Shown here piece by piece: positions 11,745 to 20,701 of a DNA stretch of 64,000 nucleotides. Under the pieces are notes generated by a model. The model had not been told where the DNA came from. It was given only the letters and a program-made list of their open reading frames with translations, and did not search any database. Source of the DNA: Azospirillum agricola (GTDB lineage Bacteria > Pseudomonadota > Alphaproteobacteria > Azospirillales > Azospirillaceae); the NCBI RefSeq assembly GCF_017876095.1, contig NZ_JAGINM010000017.1, forward strand, positions 105,705 through 169,704, given 5' to 3'. Numbering within the stretch: the first letter of the stretch is position 1; every line of letters starts with the position of its first letter. A program made the position numbers and the translations under genes.

Positions 11745-13040
11745 ATGAGCGAACGCAAGAGCTTCGGCTTCGAGACCCGCGCCATCCACGCGGGCGCGGC
11801 ACCCGACCCGGCGACGGGCGCCCGGCAGACGCCGATCTACCAGACCACCAGCTTCGTCTTCGAGGATGTCGACGACGCCGCCTCGCTGTTCAACCTCCAG
11901 AAGGTCGGCTTCATCTACTCCCGCCTGACCAACCCGACGGTGGCGGTGCTGGAGGAGCGGCTGGCCAACCTGGAGGGCGGGGCCGGGGCGACCGCCACCG
12001 CGTCGGGCCACGCGGCGCAGCTGCTGGCGCTGTTCCCGCTGATGGCGCCGGGCGACGGGGTCGTCGCCTCGCAGAAGCTCTATGGCGGTTCGATCAACCA
12101 GATCGGCACCAGCTTCCCGCGCGCCTTCGGCTGGCAGCCGACCTTCGTCGACACCGACAACCCCGACAACGTCCGCGCCGCGATCACCGAGAAGACCAAG
12201 GCGGTCTTCGTCGAGAGCCTCGCCAACCCGGGCGGCGTCGTCACCGACATCGAGGCGATCGCCAGGATCGCCGACGAGGCCGGCATCCCGCTGATCGTCG
12301 ACAACACGCTGGCCACCCCCTACCTGATCAACCCGATCCAGTGGGGCGCCACCCTGGTCGTCCATTCGACCACCAAGTTCCTGTCGGGCAACGGCACCGC
12401 CGTCGGCGGCGTGGTGATCGACAGCGGGACCTTCGACTGGTCGAAGTCGGGCAAGTACCCGGCGCTCAGCGAGCCGGACGCCGGCTATCACGGCCTGCGC
12501 TTCCACGAGACCTTCGGGCATCTCGCCTTCACCATCCACGGCCACGCCGTCGGCCTGCGCGACCTCGGCCCGAGCCAGGCGCCGCAGAACGCCTTCCTCA
12601 CCCTGAACGGCATCGAGACGCTGCCGCTGCGCATGCAGCGCCACGTCGAGAACGCCCGCAAGGTCGCGGAATTCCTGGAGGACCATCCGGCGGTCGGCTG
12701 GGTCAGCTACGCCGGGCTGCCCTCCTCCAAGTACCACGCGCTGGCCAAGAAGTACCTGCCCAAGGGGGCCGGGGCCGTGCTGACCTTCGGCGTCAAGGGC
12801 GGCTATGAGGCCGGCGTCAAGCTGGTCGAGAGCGTCGAGCTGTTCAGCCACCTCGCCAACATCGGCGACAGCCGGTCGCTGATCATCCACCCCTCCTCCA
12901 CCACCCACCGCCAGCTCTCGGCCGAGGGGCAGGCGACGGCCGGCGCCGGTCCGGACGTCATCCGCCTGTCGATCGGGCTGGAGAGCGTCGAGGACATCAT
13001 CGCCGACCTCGACCAGGCGCTGACCAAGACGCTCGGGTAA
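11745..13040 (+). CDS. metY: O-acetylhomoserine sulfhydrylase (aminocarboxypropyltransferase)
   Basis: 431 residues, Cys/Met-metabolism PLP enzyme. Makes homocysteine from O-acetylhomoserine and sulfide. The PLP-lysine motif is seen as HSTTKFLSGNG, preceded by the Asp strand LIVDNTLATPYL; the FGFETRAIHAG N-terminus and the insert typical of MetY rather than MetB/MetZ are present. Ribosome site GAGGAAA before ATG 11745. No SAM riboswitch precedes it; only 10 bp separate it from the CoA-binding gene, so its promoter is upstream of the operon. Homoserine comes from hom at 20702. Confidence 0.93.
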   Translation: MSERKSFGFETRAIHAGAAPDPATGARQTPIYQTTSFVFEDVDDAASLFNLQKVGFIYSRLTNPTVAVLEERLANLEGGAGATATASGHAAQLLALFPLMAPGDGVVASQKLYGGSINQIGTSFPRAFGWQPTFVDTDNPDNVRAAITEKTKAVFVESLANPGGVVTDIEAIARIADEAGIPLIVDNTLATPYLINPIQWGATLVVHSTTKFLSGNGTAVGGVVIDSGTFDWSKSGKYPALSEPDAGYHGLRFHETFGHLAFTIHGHAVGLRDLGPSQAPQNAFLTLNGIETLPLRMQRHVENARKVAEFLEDHPAVGWVSYAGLPSSKYHALAKKYLPKGAGAVLTFGVKGGYEAGVKLVESVELFSHLANIGDSRSLIIHPSSTTHRQLSAEGQATAGAGPDVIRLSIGLESVEDIIADLDQALTKTLG

Positions 13041-13069
13041 TCGGCCGGGATACCCGACCGGGGAACTGG

Positions 13070-13100
13070 GGCGGCACCATCGCGCGACGGTGGTGCCGCC
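13070..13100 (+). terminator. possible terminator after metY
   Basis: Arms GGCGGCACCA (13070-13079) and TGGTGCCGCC (13091-13100) form a strong hairpin 30 bp after the metY stop; no real T-run follows, so it may be rho-dependent or an mRNA-end stabiliser. Confidence 0.5.
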
Positions 13101-13235
13101 TCGCCATCCGGGTCTTTCGGACCGCCCATATAACCGACCGTCTAAGTCGGATTCCGGCTTCGCTTTCCGGAATTATCGGGAATAGCCTGTTGTCCTGCCG
13201 GATCGGGGGATCCGGACCGGAGAGAGGGGCTTCCC

Positions 13236-13673
13236 ATGACCGCGCCGTCCATCACCGCATCGTCCATCACCGCGTCGTCCGCCAGCTTCAGGACCGCCTG
13301 CCTGTTCGCCATCGCCGGACTCGGCATGGGCATCGGCATGGCCGCCTCGCACGACCACACGCTGATGCCCGTCCACGCCCACATCAACCTGATGGGCTGG
13401 GTCTCGCTGTTCCTGTTCGGGATCTATTACCGCCTCCACCCCGCGCTGGAGACGAAGCGGCTGGCGCTCGCCCAGGTCGGGCTGTGGTCGCTGGGGACGG
13501 TGGCGCTGGTGGTCGCGGTGGCGGGCCTGCATCTCGGTTATCCGGCGTTCGAGCCGGTGGCGGCGCTCGCCTCGCTGGTGGTGCTGGCGGCCTTCGGCCT
13601 CTTCGCCGTTCTCGTCTTCCGGTCGGGCGGCCCGGCGCGCGCGCCGTCCCCGCTGATGACGCCGGCCGAATGA
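13236..13673 (+). CDS. small four-helix membrane protein with heme-copper-oxidase-like His motif
   Basis: 145 residues with four predicted membrane helices. The segment MPVHAHINLMGWVSLFLFGIYYRLHP closely resembles a helix of NorB/cbb3-type oxidase subunit I, with His at several positions, but the protein is far too short to be a catalytic subunit. It belongs to a group of small proteins usually annotated cytochrome-c-oxidase-subunit-I-like; function unknown. The N-terminus carries a 15-bp in-frame duplication (PSITASSITASSAS). Convergent with the MFS gene, 10 bp apart. Confidence 0.6.
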   Translation: MTAPSITASSITASSASFRTACLFAIAGLGMGIGMAASHDHTLMPVHAHINLMGWVSLFLFGIYYRLHPALETKRLALAQVGLWSLGTVALVVAVAGLHLGYPAFEPVAALASLVVLAAFGLFAVLVFRSGGPARAPSPLMTPAE

Positions 13674-13683
13674 GGAACCGGCG

Positions 13684-14919
13684 TCACTCCGCCGCCGGCA
13701 ACGGGGCCGGGACGGCGGCCTTCTCCTTGCGATCGTCGGGCAGCAGCAGGGCGGCGGCGAAGGCAAGCGCCGCCAGCAGCGACAGCGTCAGGTAGAGCAT
13801 GGTGAACTCGCCCGTCCATTCATAGACATAGGCGACGAGCTGCACCGCCAGCGGGCCGGCGCCGAAGGACAGGATGTACTTCGCGCCGAAGGCCAGCCCA
13901 CGGTGCTTGTCCGGCGTGTAGCGGGCCAGCAGCATGTTCTCGGCCGGAATCTGGGTCTGCGAGGCGATCACCGTCAGCGCGGCGGCGGCGACCAGCGGCA
14001 GGTCGGCCAGCACCGCCACCGCCGCCATCATCGGGATCTGCACCAGCAGGCACAGGGTGTAGACCCATTTCAGCGAATGGCGGTCGGCCAGCACGCCGCC
14101 GACCATCTGGGGCAGCGCCGCCACCAGATAGACCAGCGTCACCAGCCCGCCGACGCCCAGCGTGCCGCCGCCCAGCCAGTGGCCGAGCCGCGCCTCGAAC
14201 AGCTTGGGCAGCACGACCTGCATGGCGTTGAAGATCAGCCCGGCGCAGACCATCGTCAGCGACAGCACGAAGAAGGCTCGCACCACGTCGCCGCGCGACG
14301 GCTTGGGCTGCGGCTTCACGTCGGCGTGGCGGTCCTTGACGACGCCCAGCGCCATCAGCGCGGCCAGCGCCACGCCGAAAGCGACGCAGACCGCCCCCGG
14401 CACCAGGAAGGCGGCGCGCCAACCGAAGGCCTGGGTCAGGCCGCCGGCGACCAGCGCCGCGGTGGCGACGCCGAAGGTGCCGAACAGGCCGAGCCAGCCC
14501 ATCGCCTTGCCGCGATTCTCGGCGTTGGAGGTGATCCAGGCCATGCCGACCGGGTGGTAGATCGACGCCCCCAGCCCGAGCAGGGCCAGCGACCACAGCA
14601 GCATGGTCGGCCCGTCCGACAGGCCGCAGGCGATCGAGCCGGCGCCGGTCATCAGGAAGAAGACCGCCATCATTCCGGCGGAACTCCAGCGGTCGCCCAG
14701 CCAGCCGGCGAGCGGCGCCCCGACCCCGATCAGGAAGGCGCCCAGCGTCCACAGCCGGATCAACTCGTCGTAGGAGAGGTTCCACTCGGTCTCCAGCGCC
14801 AGCACCACGGTCAGGTACAGCGCCGCGACGATGTGCATCAGCGAATGGCCCACCCAGGCGAAGCCGACGGACAGCCGAGAGGAGGCGTCCATGGACGGCC
14901 TCGGGGATGGGTTGCTCAT
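13684..14919 (-). CDS. major facilitator superfamily transporter
   Basis: 411 residues with about twelve membrane helices and the cytoplasmic loop motif GWLGDRWSSAGMM (a variant of G-x-x-x-D-R-x-G-R-R) after helix 2. The second half begins after a basic linker (KDRHADVKPQPKPSRGD). Ribosome site GGAGAG before ATG 14919. It stands alone between convergent and same-strand neighbours, and nothing in the context gives the substrate. Confidence 0.85.
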   Translation of the reverse strand: MSNPSPRPSMDASSRLSVGFAWVGHSLMHIVAALYLTVVLALETEWNLSYDELIRLWTLGAFLIGVGAPLAGWLGDRWSSAGMMAVFFLMTGAGSIACGLSDGPTMLLWSLALLGLGASIYHPVGMAWITSNAENRGKAMGWLGLFGTFGVATAALVAGGLTQAFGWRAAFLVPGAVCVAFGVALAALMALGVVKDRHADVKPQPKPSRGDVVRAFFVLSLTMVCAGLIFNAMQVVLPKLFEARLGHWLGGGTLGVGGLVTLVYLVAALPQMVGGVLADRHSLKWVYTLCLLVQIPMMAAVAVLADLPLVAAAALTVIASQTQIPAENMLLARYTPDKHRGLAFGAKYILSFGAGPLAVQLVAYVYEWTGEFTMLYLTLSLLAALAFAAALLLPDDRKEKAAVPAPLPAAE

Positions 14920-15047
14920 TGATCTCTCCGAGGATGGAAGTGTTCTATCGGCAAACTATTCGTGGGAAAAGCTCGCACGCGCCGGTGGTCCCGGTCCAAT
15001 GCGCGGCAATCATGGCCGACATGCGGCCCATGGCTCCAGCGTCCCCG

Positions 15048-15362
15048 TCAGGCCGTCTCCTGGCCCAGCCACGCCAGGAAGGCCGGGTTTCCGCGCCCCA
15101 GCCTCACCTCGACGACGCAAGGCGTGTCGTAGCTGTGCAGGGCGCGCACCCGCTCGGCCAAGGCCTCGAACAGCTCGGCGCGGGTCTTGGCGATCAGCAC
15201 CGCCTCGGCGGCCTCCTCGATGGCGCCGTTCCAGCGGTAGACCGAGGTCATGCCGTCCAGCACGTTGGCGCAGGCGGCCAGGCGCTCCCCGACCAGGGCG
15301 CGGCCGATGCGCAGCGCCTCCTCCCGGGAGCCGGCGGTGACGTAGGCGAGAACGAACTCCAT
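15048..15362 (-). CDS. cutA: divalent-cation tolerance protein CutA
   Basis: 104 residues, typical length. Conserved features: the N-terminal strand FVLAYVTAGS, GERLAACANV, YRWNGAIEEAAEAVLIAKT and HSYDTPCVV. Forms PII-like trimers and in E. coli is linked to copper tolerance; the molecular role is unsettled. The start at 15362 follows from family alignment, since a longer upstream frame has no support. Divergent from the small unknown gene at 15481. Confidence 0.93.
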   Translation of the reverse strand: MEFVLAYVTAGSREEALRIGRALVGERLAACANVLDGMTSVYRWNGAIEEAAEAVLIAKTRAELFEALAERVRALHSYDTPCVVEVRLGRGNPAFLAWLGQETA

Positions 15363-15480
15363 GGTGTGGCGGCTCCCTTCCCTGTCCCTACCCGTTTCGC
15401 GTAGGATGCCCCGACTTTGCCACAGGCCCCCCGGTGGCACGACCCCTGCCCATCCATCCTCACAAGGTTTCGAGGCGATC

Positions 15481-15798
15481 ATGGCCGTGCCGCGCCGTTC
15501 CGGTTCCCACCGCAGCCCCAGCGACGTCCAGGCGGCGTGGCTCCGGCGGGGGCTCGCCCAGCCCGGCGGCAAGCTGCCGCTGTTCGACGAGCGCGGCCAG
15601 CGCGTCAAGAAGCCGACGGTGGACGCCTGCCTGAAGGCCGGCTGGGCCGAGCGCTGGTTCGACAACCCGCTGAAGCCCGACTGGCTGGTCTGCCGCCTGA
15701 CCGACGCCGGGCGGACCGCCCTGGCCGGCGAAACCGAGGCCAAGGCCGACGCGGCAGTGGAGCGGGACGAGGAGGCGCGGCAGGGCGCGCTGATCTGA
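15481..15798 (+). CDS. conserved hypothetical protein, 105 aa
   Basis: Small, basic in the first half and rich in Ala and Glu at the end. No domain recognised. Tryptophans and charged residues (AAWLRRGLAQPGGKLPLFDERGQRV, KAGWAERWFDNPLKPDWLVCRLTDAGRTAL) suggest a compact winged-helix-like fold; the GL/TDAGRTAL ending resembles the last helix and wing of DNA-binding wHTH proteins, which is only an impression. The start has GAGGCG upstream. Convergent with the kinase gene downstream. Confidence 0.6.
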   Translation: MAVPRRSGSHRSPSDVQAAWLRRGLAQPGGKLPLFDERGQRVKKPTVDACLKAGWAERWFDNPLKPDWLVCRLTDAGRTALAGETEAKADAAVERDEEARQGALI

Positions 15799-15832
15799 CG
15801 CGCCGAAGGTCCGTGCCGCCGGGCCTCTCTCC

Positions 15833-18820
15833 CTAAGCCCGTGCCGCCATCGGCCGTGCGGAGTCGCGCGCGCCGTCCCCCGCATCGAACAGGCGCTCGA
15901 CCTCGGCCCAGAGCTGGCGCGGCGTCACCGGCTTGTGGATCACCGGCACCTGATGGGCGGCGGCGTCGAGCAGGGCGTCCGCCCCGGTCTCCCCGGTCAG
16001 GATCACCGCCGGCAGGTCGGCGCCGTAGCGCTCGCGCACCCGGCGCACCACCTCGGTCCCCACCCGCCCCTCGCGCAGACGGTAATCGGCGATGAGGATG
16101 TCGGGCCGCTCGTTCTGCGCCGCCAGCCGTTCCATCGCCTGATCGGCGCTGTCGGCGGCCAACACCCGGTAGCCCCACTCCGTCAGCACCGTCCGCAGGC
16201 CGAGCAGCACCACCGCGTCGTCATCGACCAGCACCGCCAGCCGCCCCCGCCCGTCCGGCGCCGCGACCGGCGTCTCGGCGACCGCCGGCTTCGGTTCGGC
16301 CAGCGGCACCAGCACGCGGAAGGCGGAACCCCGGCCATGCACCGAGCGCACCTCCACCGGATGGTCGAGCAGGTGCGACAGCCGCCGCACGATGGCGAGC
16401 CCGAGCCCGAGCCCCTGGGTGCGGTCGCGCTCCGGGTTGCCGACCTGGTGGAACTCCTCGAAGATGCGCTCCAGATGCTCGTCGGGGATGCCGATGCCGG
16501 TGTCCTGCACCTCGATGGCGAGACGGTCGCCCTCGACCCGGCAGCGGACCCGGATCATGCCGGCCTGGGTGTAGCGCAGCGCGTTGTCCACCAGATTGCG
16601 CACCAGCCGGGTCAGCAGGGTGCGGTCGCTGCGCACCGCGCGCTCGCCGCAGCCCTCGACCCGCCAGCCCAGCGCCTTCTCGGCGGCGAGCGGTGCGTAG
16701 GCGGCGTCGATGACGTCCATGATCTCCGACGATGGGAAACTCTCCAGCTCCGGCACGATCACCCCGGAATCGAGCCGCGACACGTCGAGCAGGCTGTCCA
16801 GCAACCCCTTCAGCGCGTCGAGTCCCTGGTCCATCCGGTGCAGCAGCTCGCGCGCCCGGTCGTCGGCGATGTGGCGGGCCAGCGCGGCGGAGAAGAAGAA
16901 CAGCGATTGCAGCGGCTGGCGCAGGTCATGGCTGGCCGCCGCCAGGAACTTCGACTTGCCGAGGTTGGCCCGCTCGGCCTCCTCCTTGGCGGCGTGCAGC
17001 TCGGCCTCGATCACCTTGCGCTCGGAAATGTCCTCGACGATGGAGATGCGGTCGGGCTCCTCGCCGTCGGCGTTGGGCGACAGCGAGGAGGTCACCCGCA
17101 CCCACACCGGCTCCCCGCTGGGGCGGAGATAGCGCTTCTCGATGGCGTAGCTGGGGATGACGCCGCTGGTCAGGTGGGTCAGCAGCACCTCCTCCCTTGC
17201 CCGGTCGGCCGGATCGGTGACGGCGGCGTCGGTCAGCTCCAGTAGTTCCTCGCGCTTGCAGCCGAGGATCGAGCAGAGCGTCGCGTTGACGTCGAGGTAG
17301 CGGCCGTCGCGGTCGAGCCGCTCGATGCCGACGGCGGCCAGCTCGAACACGGCGCGGAAACGGGCCTCGCTGCGCCGCCGCGCGGCCTCGGCCCGGCGCA
17401 GGTCGGTGACGTCCTGGAAGAAGACCGCCAGCCCCTTGCGCGAGGGAAAGGCGCGCACCGCGTACCACGCCTGCTTGGGCGGGTAGAAGGCCTCGAAGGA
17501 CACCACCTCGGTGCCGGCCAGCGCCCGGCGGAAATTCATCGCGAAGACCGAATGGATCGAATCGGCGAAGGCGTCGCGCATGCGCCGCCCGGTCAGATCC
17601 TCGACGGCGCCGACCAGATCGCGGGCGCGGTCGTTCATGAAGGTGATGCGCCAGGCGCGGTCGATCTCGAACACGCCGTCGGTCGTGCTGGACAGCACCG
17701 AGGCCGCCTTGTGGGCGAGCGCGTTGGCCTCCTTCTGGTCGCGGGCCTGCCGTTCCAGTGCCTCGGCCATCGAATCGAAGGCGCGGCCGAGCATGCCGAC
17801 CTCCGAGCGCCCGTCGGCCAGGCCGGTGCGGGCCGACAGGTCGCCCTCGCTCCAGCGCCGCGCCGCCGCGATCAGGGCGTAGGCCGGCCGGCGCAGGAAG
17901 CGGTCGGCGCTCCACCAGGCGGCCAGCAGCGTCAGCAGCATCACCCCGCCGATCACCCCCAGCGCGCGCAGCATCGCCCGCTCGATGGGGGCGAGCACCG
18001 CCTGCCGGTCGACCGAGACGGCGACGCCCAGCCCGTCCAGCCCCTCGCCGAGCGGCACCGCGCCGACGATGCGCGGATGGCCGTCGAAACCCCGCAGATC
18101 CAGGATCGCCGGCGCGCGCAGGTTCAGCAGCGCGTCATAGCCGTTGGGCGGCAGATGGCGGCCGACCAGCCCCGGACGCTCCGGGAATCGGGCGAGGATG
18201 GTGCCGTCGCGGTGGAACAGCAGCAGCGCGAAATTCTGCTCCAGCGGCCGGCCGGCCAAGGTGCGGGCCAGCCAGCCGAGATCGATCATGGCGCCGACCG
18301 CCCCGATGACGGTCCCCCCCGTCTCGCGGATCGGCTCCGCCACCGGCAGCGCGCCCGGTGCCACCGAACTCGACGTGGCGCGCTCGCCGGCCGGCGGCGG
18401 CACCAGTTCGCCGATGCTGAAGCGGTCGTGCCGGATGGCGCCGTCGATGTCGGAGCGGCCGGCCACCGGCAGACCGACCGCCGACGCCTCGGTGGCGCAG
18501 CGCACGACACGCTCGGGACCGGAAATCTGGAGGCGCAGGTAGGGAGGAAGGCCGGGCCGCAGCTCCTCCAGGTAATCCTGGCAATCGCGCGGAGCGCCGT
18601 CGCGGACGACCGGGGTGTGGGCGATGGCGACCAGGAGCTGGCGCACCCCCGCCATCATCCGCTCCTGCTCGGCGGCGAAGAGATGGGCCAGACGCAGGAC
18701 GGTCTGGCGCGCCTCATCCTCGCGCGAGGCGCGGAGTTGCAGCTCGTTGTCGATCTCGATCACCGCCGCCGGGATCAGCGCGAGAAAGACGAGCAGCAGC
18801 AATCGATGGAGCAGGCTCAT
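15833..18820 (-). CDS. membrane hybrid histidine kinase (Cache-HAMP-PAS-PAS-HisKA-HATPase-REC)
   Basis: About 995 residues. Helix 1 (LLHRLLLLVFLALIPAAVI) starts the protein, a periplasmic dCache-like sensor follows to about residue 280, helix 2 (GVIGGVMLLTLLAAWW), HAMP, two PAS domains, HisKA with His631 in AASHDLRQPLQSL, HATPase (VDNALRYT, DTGIGIP, GLGLGLA), and a receiver with Asp912 in ILIADYRLREG. Start at 18820 puts the ATG right before helix 1; an upstream ATG at 18892 would add 24 polar residues. The HDLRQP box is the form common in hybrid kinases of this architecture. No cognate regulator is adjacent. Confidence 0.88.
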   Translation of the reverse strand: MSLLHRLLLLVFLALIPAAVIEIDNELQLRASREDEARQTVLRLAHLFAAEQERMMAGVRQLLVAIAHTPVVRDGAPRDCQDYLEELRPGLPPYLRLQISGPERVVRCATEASAVGLPVAGRSDIDGAIRHDRFSIGELVPPPAGERATSSSVAPGALPVAEPIRETGGTVIGAVGAMIDLGWLARTLAGRPLEQNFALLLFHRDGTILARFPERPGLVGRHLPPNGYDALLNLRAPAILDLRGFDGHPRIVGAVPLGEGLDGLGVAVSVDRQAVLAPIERAMLRALGVIGGVMLLTLLAAWWSADRFLRRPAYALIAAARRWSEGDLSARTGLADGRSEVGMLGRAFDSMAEALERQARDQKEANALAHKAASVLSSTTDGVFEIDRAWRITFMNDRARDLVGAVEDLTGRRMRDAFADSIHSVFAMNFRRALAGTEVVSFEAFYPPKQAWYAVRAFPSRKGLAVFFQDVTDLRRAEAARRRSEARFRAVFELAAVGIERLDRDGRYLDVNATLCSILGCKREELLELTDAAVTDPADRAREEVLLTHLTSGVIPSYAIEKRYLRPSGEPVWVRVTSSLSPNADGEEPDRISIVEDISERKVIEAELHAAKEEAERANLGKSKFLAAASHDLRQPLQSLFFFSAALARHIADDRARELLHRMDQGLDALKGLLDSLLDVSRLDSGVIVPELESFPSSEIMDVIDAAYAPLAAEKALGWRVEGCGERAVRSDRTLLTRLVRNLVDNALRYTQAGMIRVRCRVEGDRLAIEVQDTGIGIPDEHLERIFEEFHQVGNPERDRTQGLGLGLAIVRRLSHLLDHPVEVRSVHGRGSAFRVLVPLAEPKPAVAETPVAAPDGRGRLAVLVDDDAVVLLGLRTVLTEWGYRVLAADSADQAMERLAAQNERPDILIADYRLREGRVGTEVVRRVRERYGADLPAVILTGETGADALLDAAAHQVPVIHKPVTPRQLWAEVERLFDAGDGARDSARPMAARA

Positions 18821-19042
18821 GCGGTGGAAACCTTCGCGACGGTGCCGGCCTCCGGCTTGGCCGTCGGTCATGACAGCGGCGGTCCGTTTCAATCCTTAAA
18901 CGGAACCACCGTTAATATTAATGTTCTTTAACCATAACGCCGCATGCCGGTGCAAGCCTTTGAACCGGGTCTGTGCCGGTTGGACAGGCGTCGCCGAACA
19001 TCACGGAATATCCGCCCGCAAAACAATGGGACCACCAAAACG

Positions 19043-19076
19043 CGAAAGCCCCGGCGGTCGACCGCCGGGGCTTTCG
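19043..19076 (-). terminator. rho-independent terminator of the DUF1127 transcript
   Basis: A perfect 34-bp palindrome centred on GTCGAC (arms CGAAAGCCCCGGCGGT and its complement); on the minus strand it is followed by CGTTTTGG. It lies in the 356-bp gap 18821-19176, which has no gene. The kinase-proximal part of that gap (18900-18950) is AT-rich and probably holds the kinase promoter. Confidence 0.75.
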
Positions 19077-19118
19077 GGTGCCCGCTTGAACAAGTGGGCC
19101 AATCGCGGGACCGCTGGT

Positions 19119-19154
19119 CATCCGGCCGGGGCGCAGGCGCCTCCGGGCCGGATG
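19119..19154 (-). other. hairpin in the 3' untranslated region of the DUF1127 gene
   Basis: Arms CATCCGGCC / GGCCGGATG (9 bp, perfect) with a GC-rich loop, between the DUF1127 stop and its terminator, giving a structured 3' UTR of about 130 nt. In Rhodobacter a DUF1127-type gene carries small RNAs in its 3' region; whether that applies here is unknown. Confidence 0.45.
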
Positions 19155-19176
19155 TCGGTGCGGTCACGGCCGGTCA

Positions 19177-19395
19177 TCAGGCGATACGGCCATGGCGAAC
19201 GGCGTTGTGGATGTCGCCACGGGTCAGGCCGACGTCGGCCAGTTCCATGTCGCTCATATGGTTCAGCTCATATTCGGCGCGGTAAAGATCAGCGCGTTCC
19301 TTGACCCAATGAACAACCCGCTGAAAGAGCGAGGAACGATTTGTTTCAGCGCCGAACAATTCGCCATGCGATGAAGGAAGCGAAGAATAGCTCAT
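19177..19395 (-). CDS. DUF1127 family small protein
   Basis: 72 residues; the C-terminal half (ERADLYRAEYELNHMSDMELADVGLTRGDIHNAVRHGR) is the DUF1127 (YjiS-like) signature. Such short Arg-rich proteins are widespread in alphaproteobacteria; some bind RNA and affect phosphate, carbon and stress responses. Ribosome site CAGGAG before ATG 19395. It is a single-gene unit with its own promoter and terminator. Confidence 0.9.
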   Translation of the reverse strand: MSYSSLPSSHGELFGAETNRSSLFQRVVHWVKERADLYRAEYELNHMSDMELADVGLTRGDIHNAVRHGRIA

Positions 19396-19431
19396 GATGG
19401 TCTCCTGTACGCGGTGCCTCGTTACAGGTGA

Positions 19432-19460
19432 ATATTTGCATGCTGCGGGTGCGAAATCAA
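19432..19460 (-). promoter_or_regulatory. probable promoter of the DUF1127 gene, with flanking TTTGCATGCT repeats
   Basis: On the minus strand: TTGATT, 17-bp spacer, AAATAT. The palindromic word GCATGC in TTTGCATGCT occurs at 19435-19444, touching the -10, and again at 19471-19480, upstream of the -35; two such copies 36 bp apart look like operator sites. Confidence 0.5.
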
Positions 19461-19562
19461 TGAGCGGGCCTTTGCATGCTTCAGGCTCCAGCCCTGCGGA
19501 AATTCGATAGAACATTCGTGGGCAAATCAACGCGGCGCTTACCAAGCCGGAAAGCGGGCATG

Positions 19563-19595
19563 AAAAAGGGGCGCGCGGCTGTCGCCGCGCGCCCC
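19563..19595 (-). terminator. rho-independent terminator of the glpX operon
   Basis: Hairpin with 12-bp arms GGGGCGCGCGGC / GCCGCGCGCCCC and loop TGTC, followed on the minus strand by TTTTTC, 43 bp after the glpX stop. Confidence 0.85.
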
Positions 19596-19637
19596 TGTTC
19601 CGGTGGGCTCGACGCCCCGGCGGAGACCGCCGGAGGG

Positions 19638-20630
19638 TCAGTTCACGCCCGGCTTGCGGTGCAGGTTGTGGTGCGCCTCGATGTAGCGCACGGTGCCCGA
19701 CTTGGAGCGCATGATCACCGAGTGGGTGTAGGCGCCGCCGGGGAAGCGGCGGACGCCCTTCAGCATGGCGCCGTCGGTGACGCCGGTGGCGGCGAACATG
19801 ACGTTGCCGCGCGCCAGCTCGTTCAGGCTGTACTTCTTGTTGAGATCGGTCACGCCCCACTTGGCGGCGCGGGCCTTCTCGTCGTCGTTGCGGAACAGCA
19901 GACGGCCCTGGAACTGGCCGCCGATGCAGCGCAGCGCGGCGGCCGCCAGCACGCCCTCCGGCGCGCCGCCGGAGCCGACATACATGTCGACGCCGGTGCC
20001 GGCCTGGCTGGTGGCGATGACGCCCGAGACGTCGCCGTCGTTGATCAGCATGATGCGGGCGCCGGCCTCGCGGACGCGGGCGATCAGCTCGGCGTGGCGC
20101 GGACGGTTCAGGATGCAGACCAGCAGCTCGGCGATCTCGGTGCCCTTGGCCTTGGCCAGGGCCTTGAGGTTGGTCGCCGGGGTCTCGTCGAGGTCGACGA
20201 GATTCTCCGGCAGGCCGGCGCCGACGGCGATCTTGTCCATGTAGACGTCGGGGGCGTTCAGGAAGCCGCCCTCCTCGGCCATGGCGATGACGGCCAGCGA
20301 GTTCGGGCCGCCGGTGGCGCAGATGGTGGTGCCTTCCAGCGGATCGAGCGCGATGTCCACCTTGGGACCGCGGCCGATGCCGGCGCCGACCTTCTCGCCG
20401 ATGTAGAGCATCGGGGCCTCGTCGCGCTCGCCCTCGCCGATCACCACGGTGCCGTCGATGTAGAGCGTGTTCAAGGCCTGACGCATCGCGTCCACGGCGG
20501 CCTGGTCGGCGAGCTTCTCGTCGCCCCGGCCCATCAGCAGCGAGGCCGACAGGGCCGCCGCCTCGGTGACGCGGACGGCTTCGAGCGCCAGGTTCCGGTC
20601 CATGTTGGACAGATCGACATGCGTGGACAT
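19638..20630 (-). CDS. glpX: class II fructose-1,6-bisphosphatase
   Basis: 330 residues. Hydrolyses fructose 1,6-bisphosphate in gluconeogenesis and the Calvin cycle. Signatures: GEGERDEAPMLYIGE (metal binding), DPLEGTTICATG (phosphate/metal) and the C-terminal HSVIMRSKSGTVRYIEAHHNLHRK. It is last of the aminotransferase-hom-glpX run and ends at a terminator. In many alphaproteobacteria recJ follows glpX; here it does not. Confidence 0.95.
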   Translation of the reverse strand: MSTHVDLSNMDRNLALEAVRVTEAAALSASLLMGRGDEKLADQAAVDAMRQALNTLYIDGTVVIGEGERDEAPMLYIGEKVGAGIGRGPKVDIALDPLEGTTICATGGPNSLAVIAMAEEGGFLNAPDVYMDKIAVGAGLPENLVDLDETPATNLKALAKAKGTEIAELLVCILNRPRHAELIARVREAGARIMLINDGDVSGVIATSQAGTGVDMYVGSGGAPEGVLAAAALRCIGGQFQGRLLFRNDDEKARAAKWGVTDLNKKYSLNELARGNVMFAATGVTDGAMLKGVRRFPGGAYTHSVIMRSKSGTVRYIEAHHNLHRKPGVN

Positions 20631-20701
20631 GGTGTGCTCCCCCCGACTCTTCGGTCGTATTCAGGCGGTCGTGTGGTTGTGCGAAACGGCTGCTTTTTTG
20701 A

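Noticed and set aside
11600..11745. SAM riboswitch before metY
   Set aside because: Only 10 bp separate metY from the upstream gene and no SAM-II or SAM-I motifs are seen.
18900..18950. CtrA site (TTAA-N7-TTAA) before the hybrid kinase
   Set aside because: The TTAA words are spaced 6 and 2 bp, not 7; AT-rich promoter sequence is enough to explain them.
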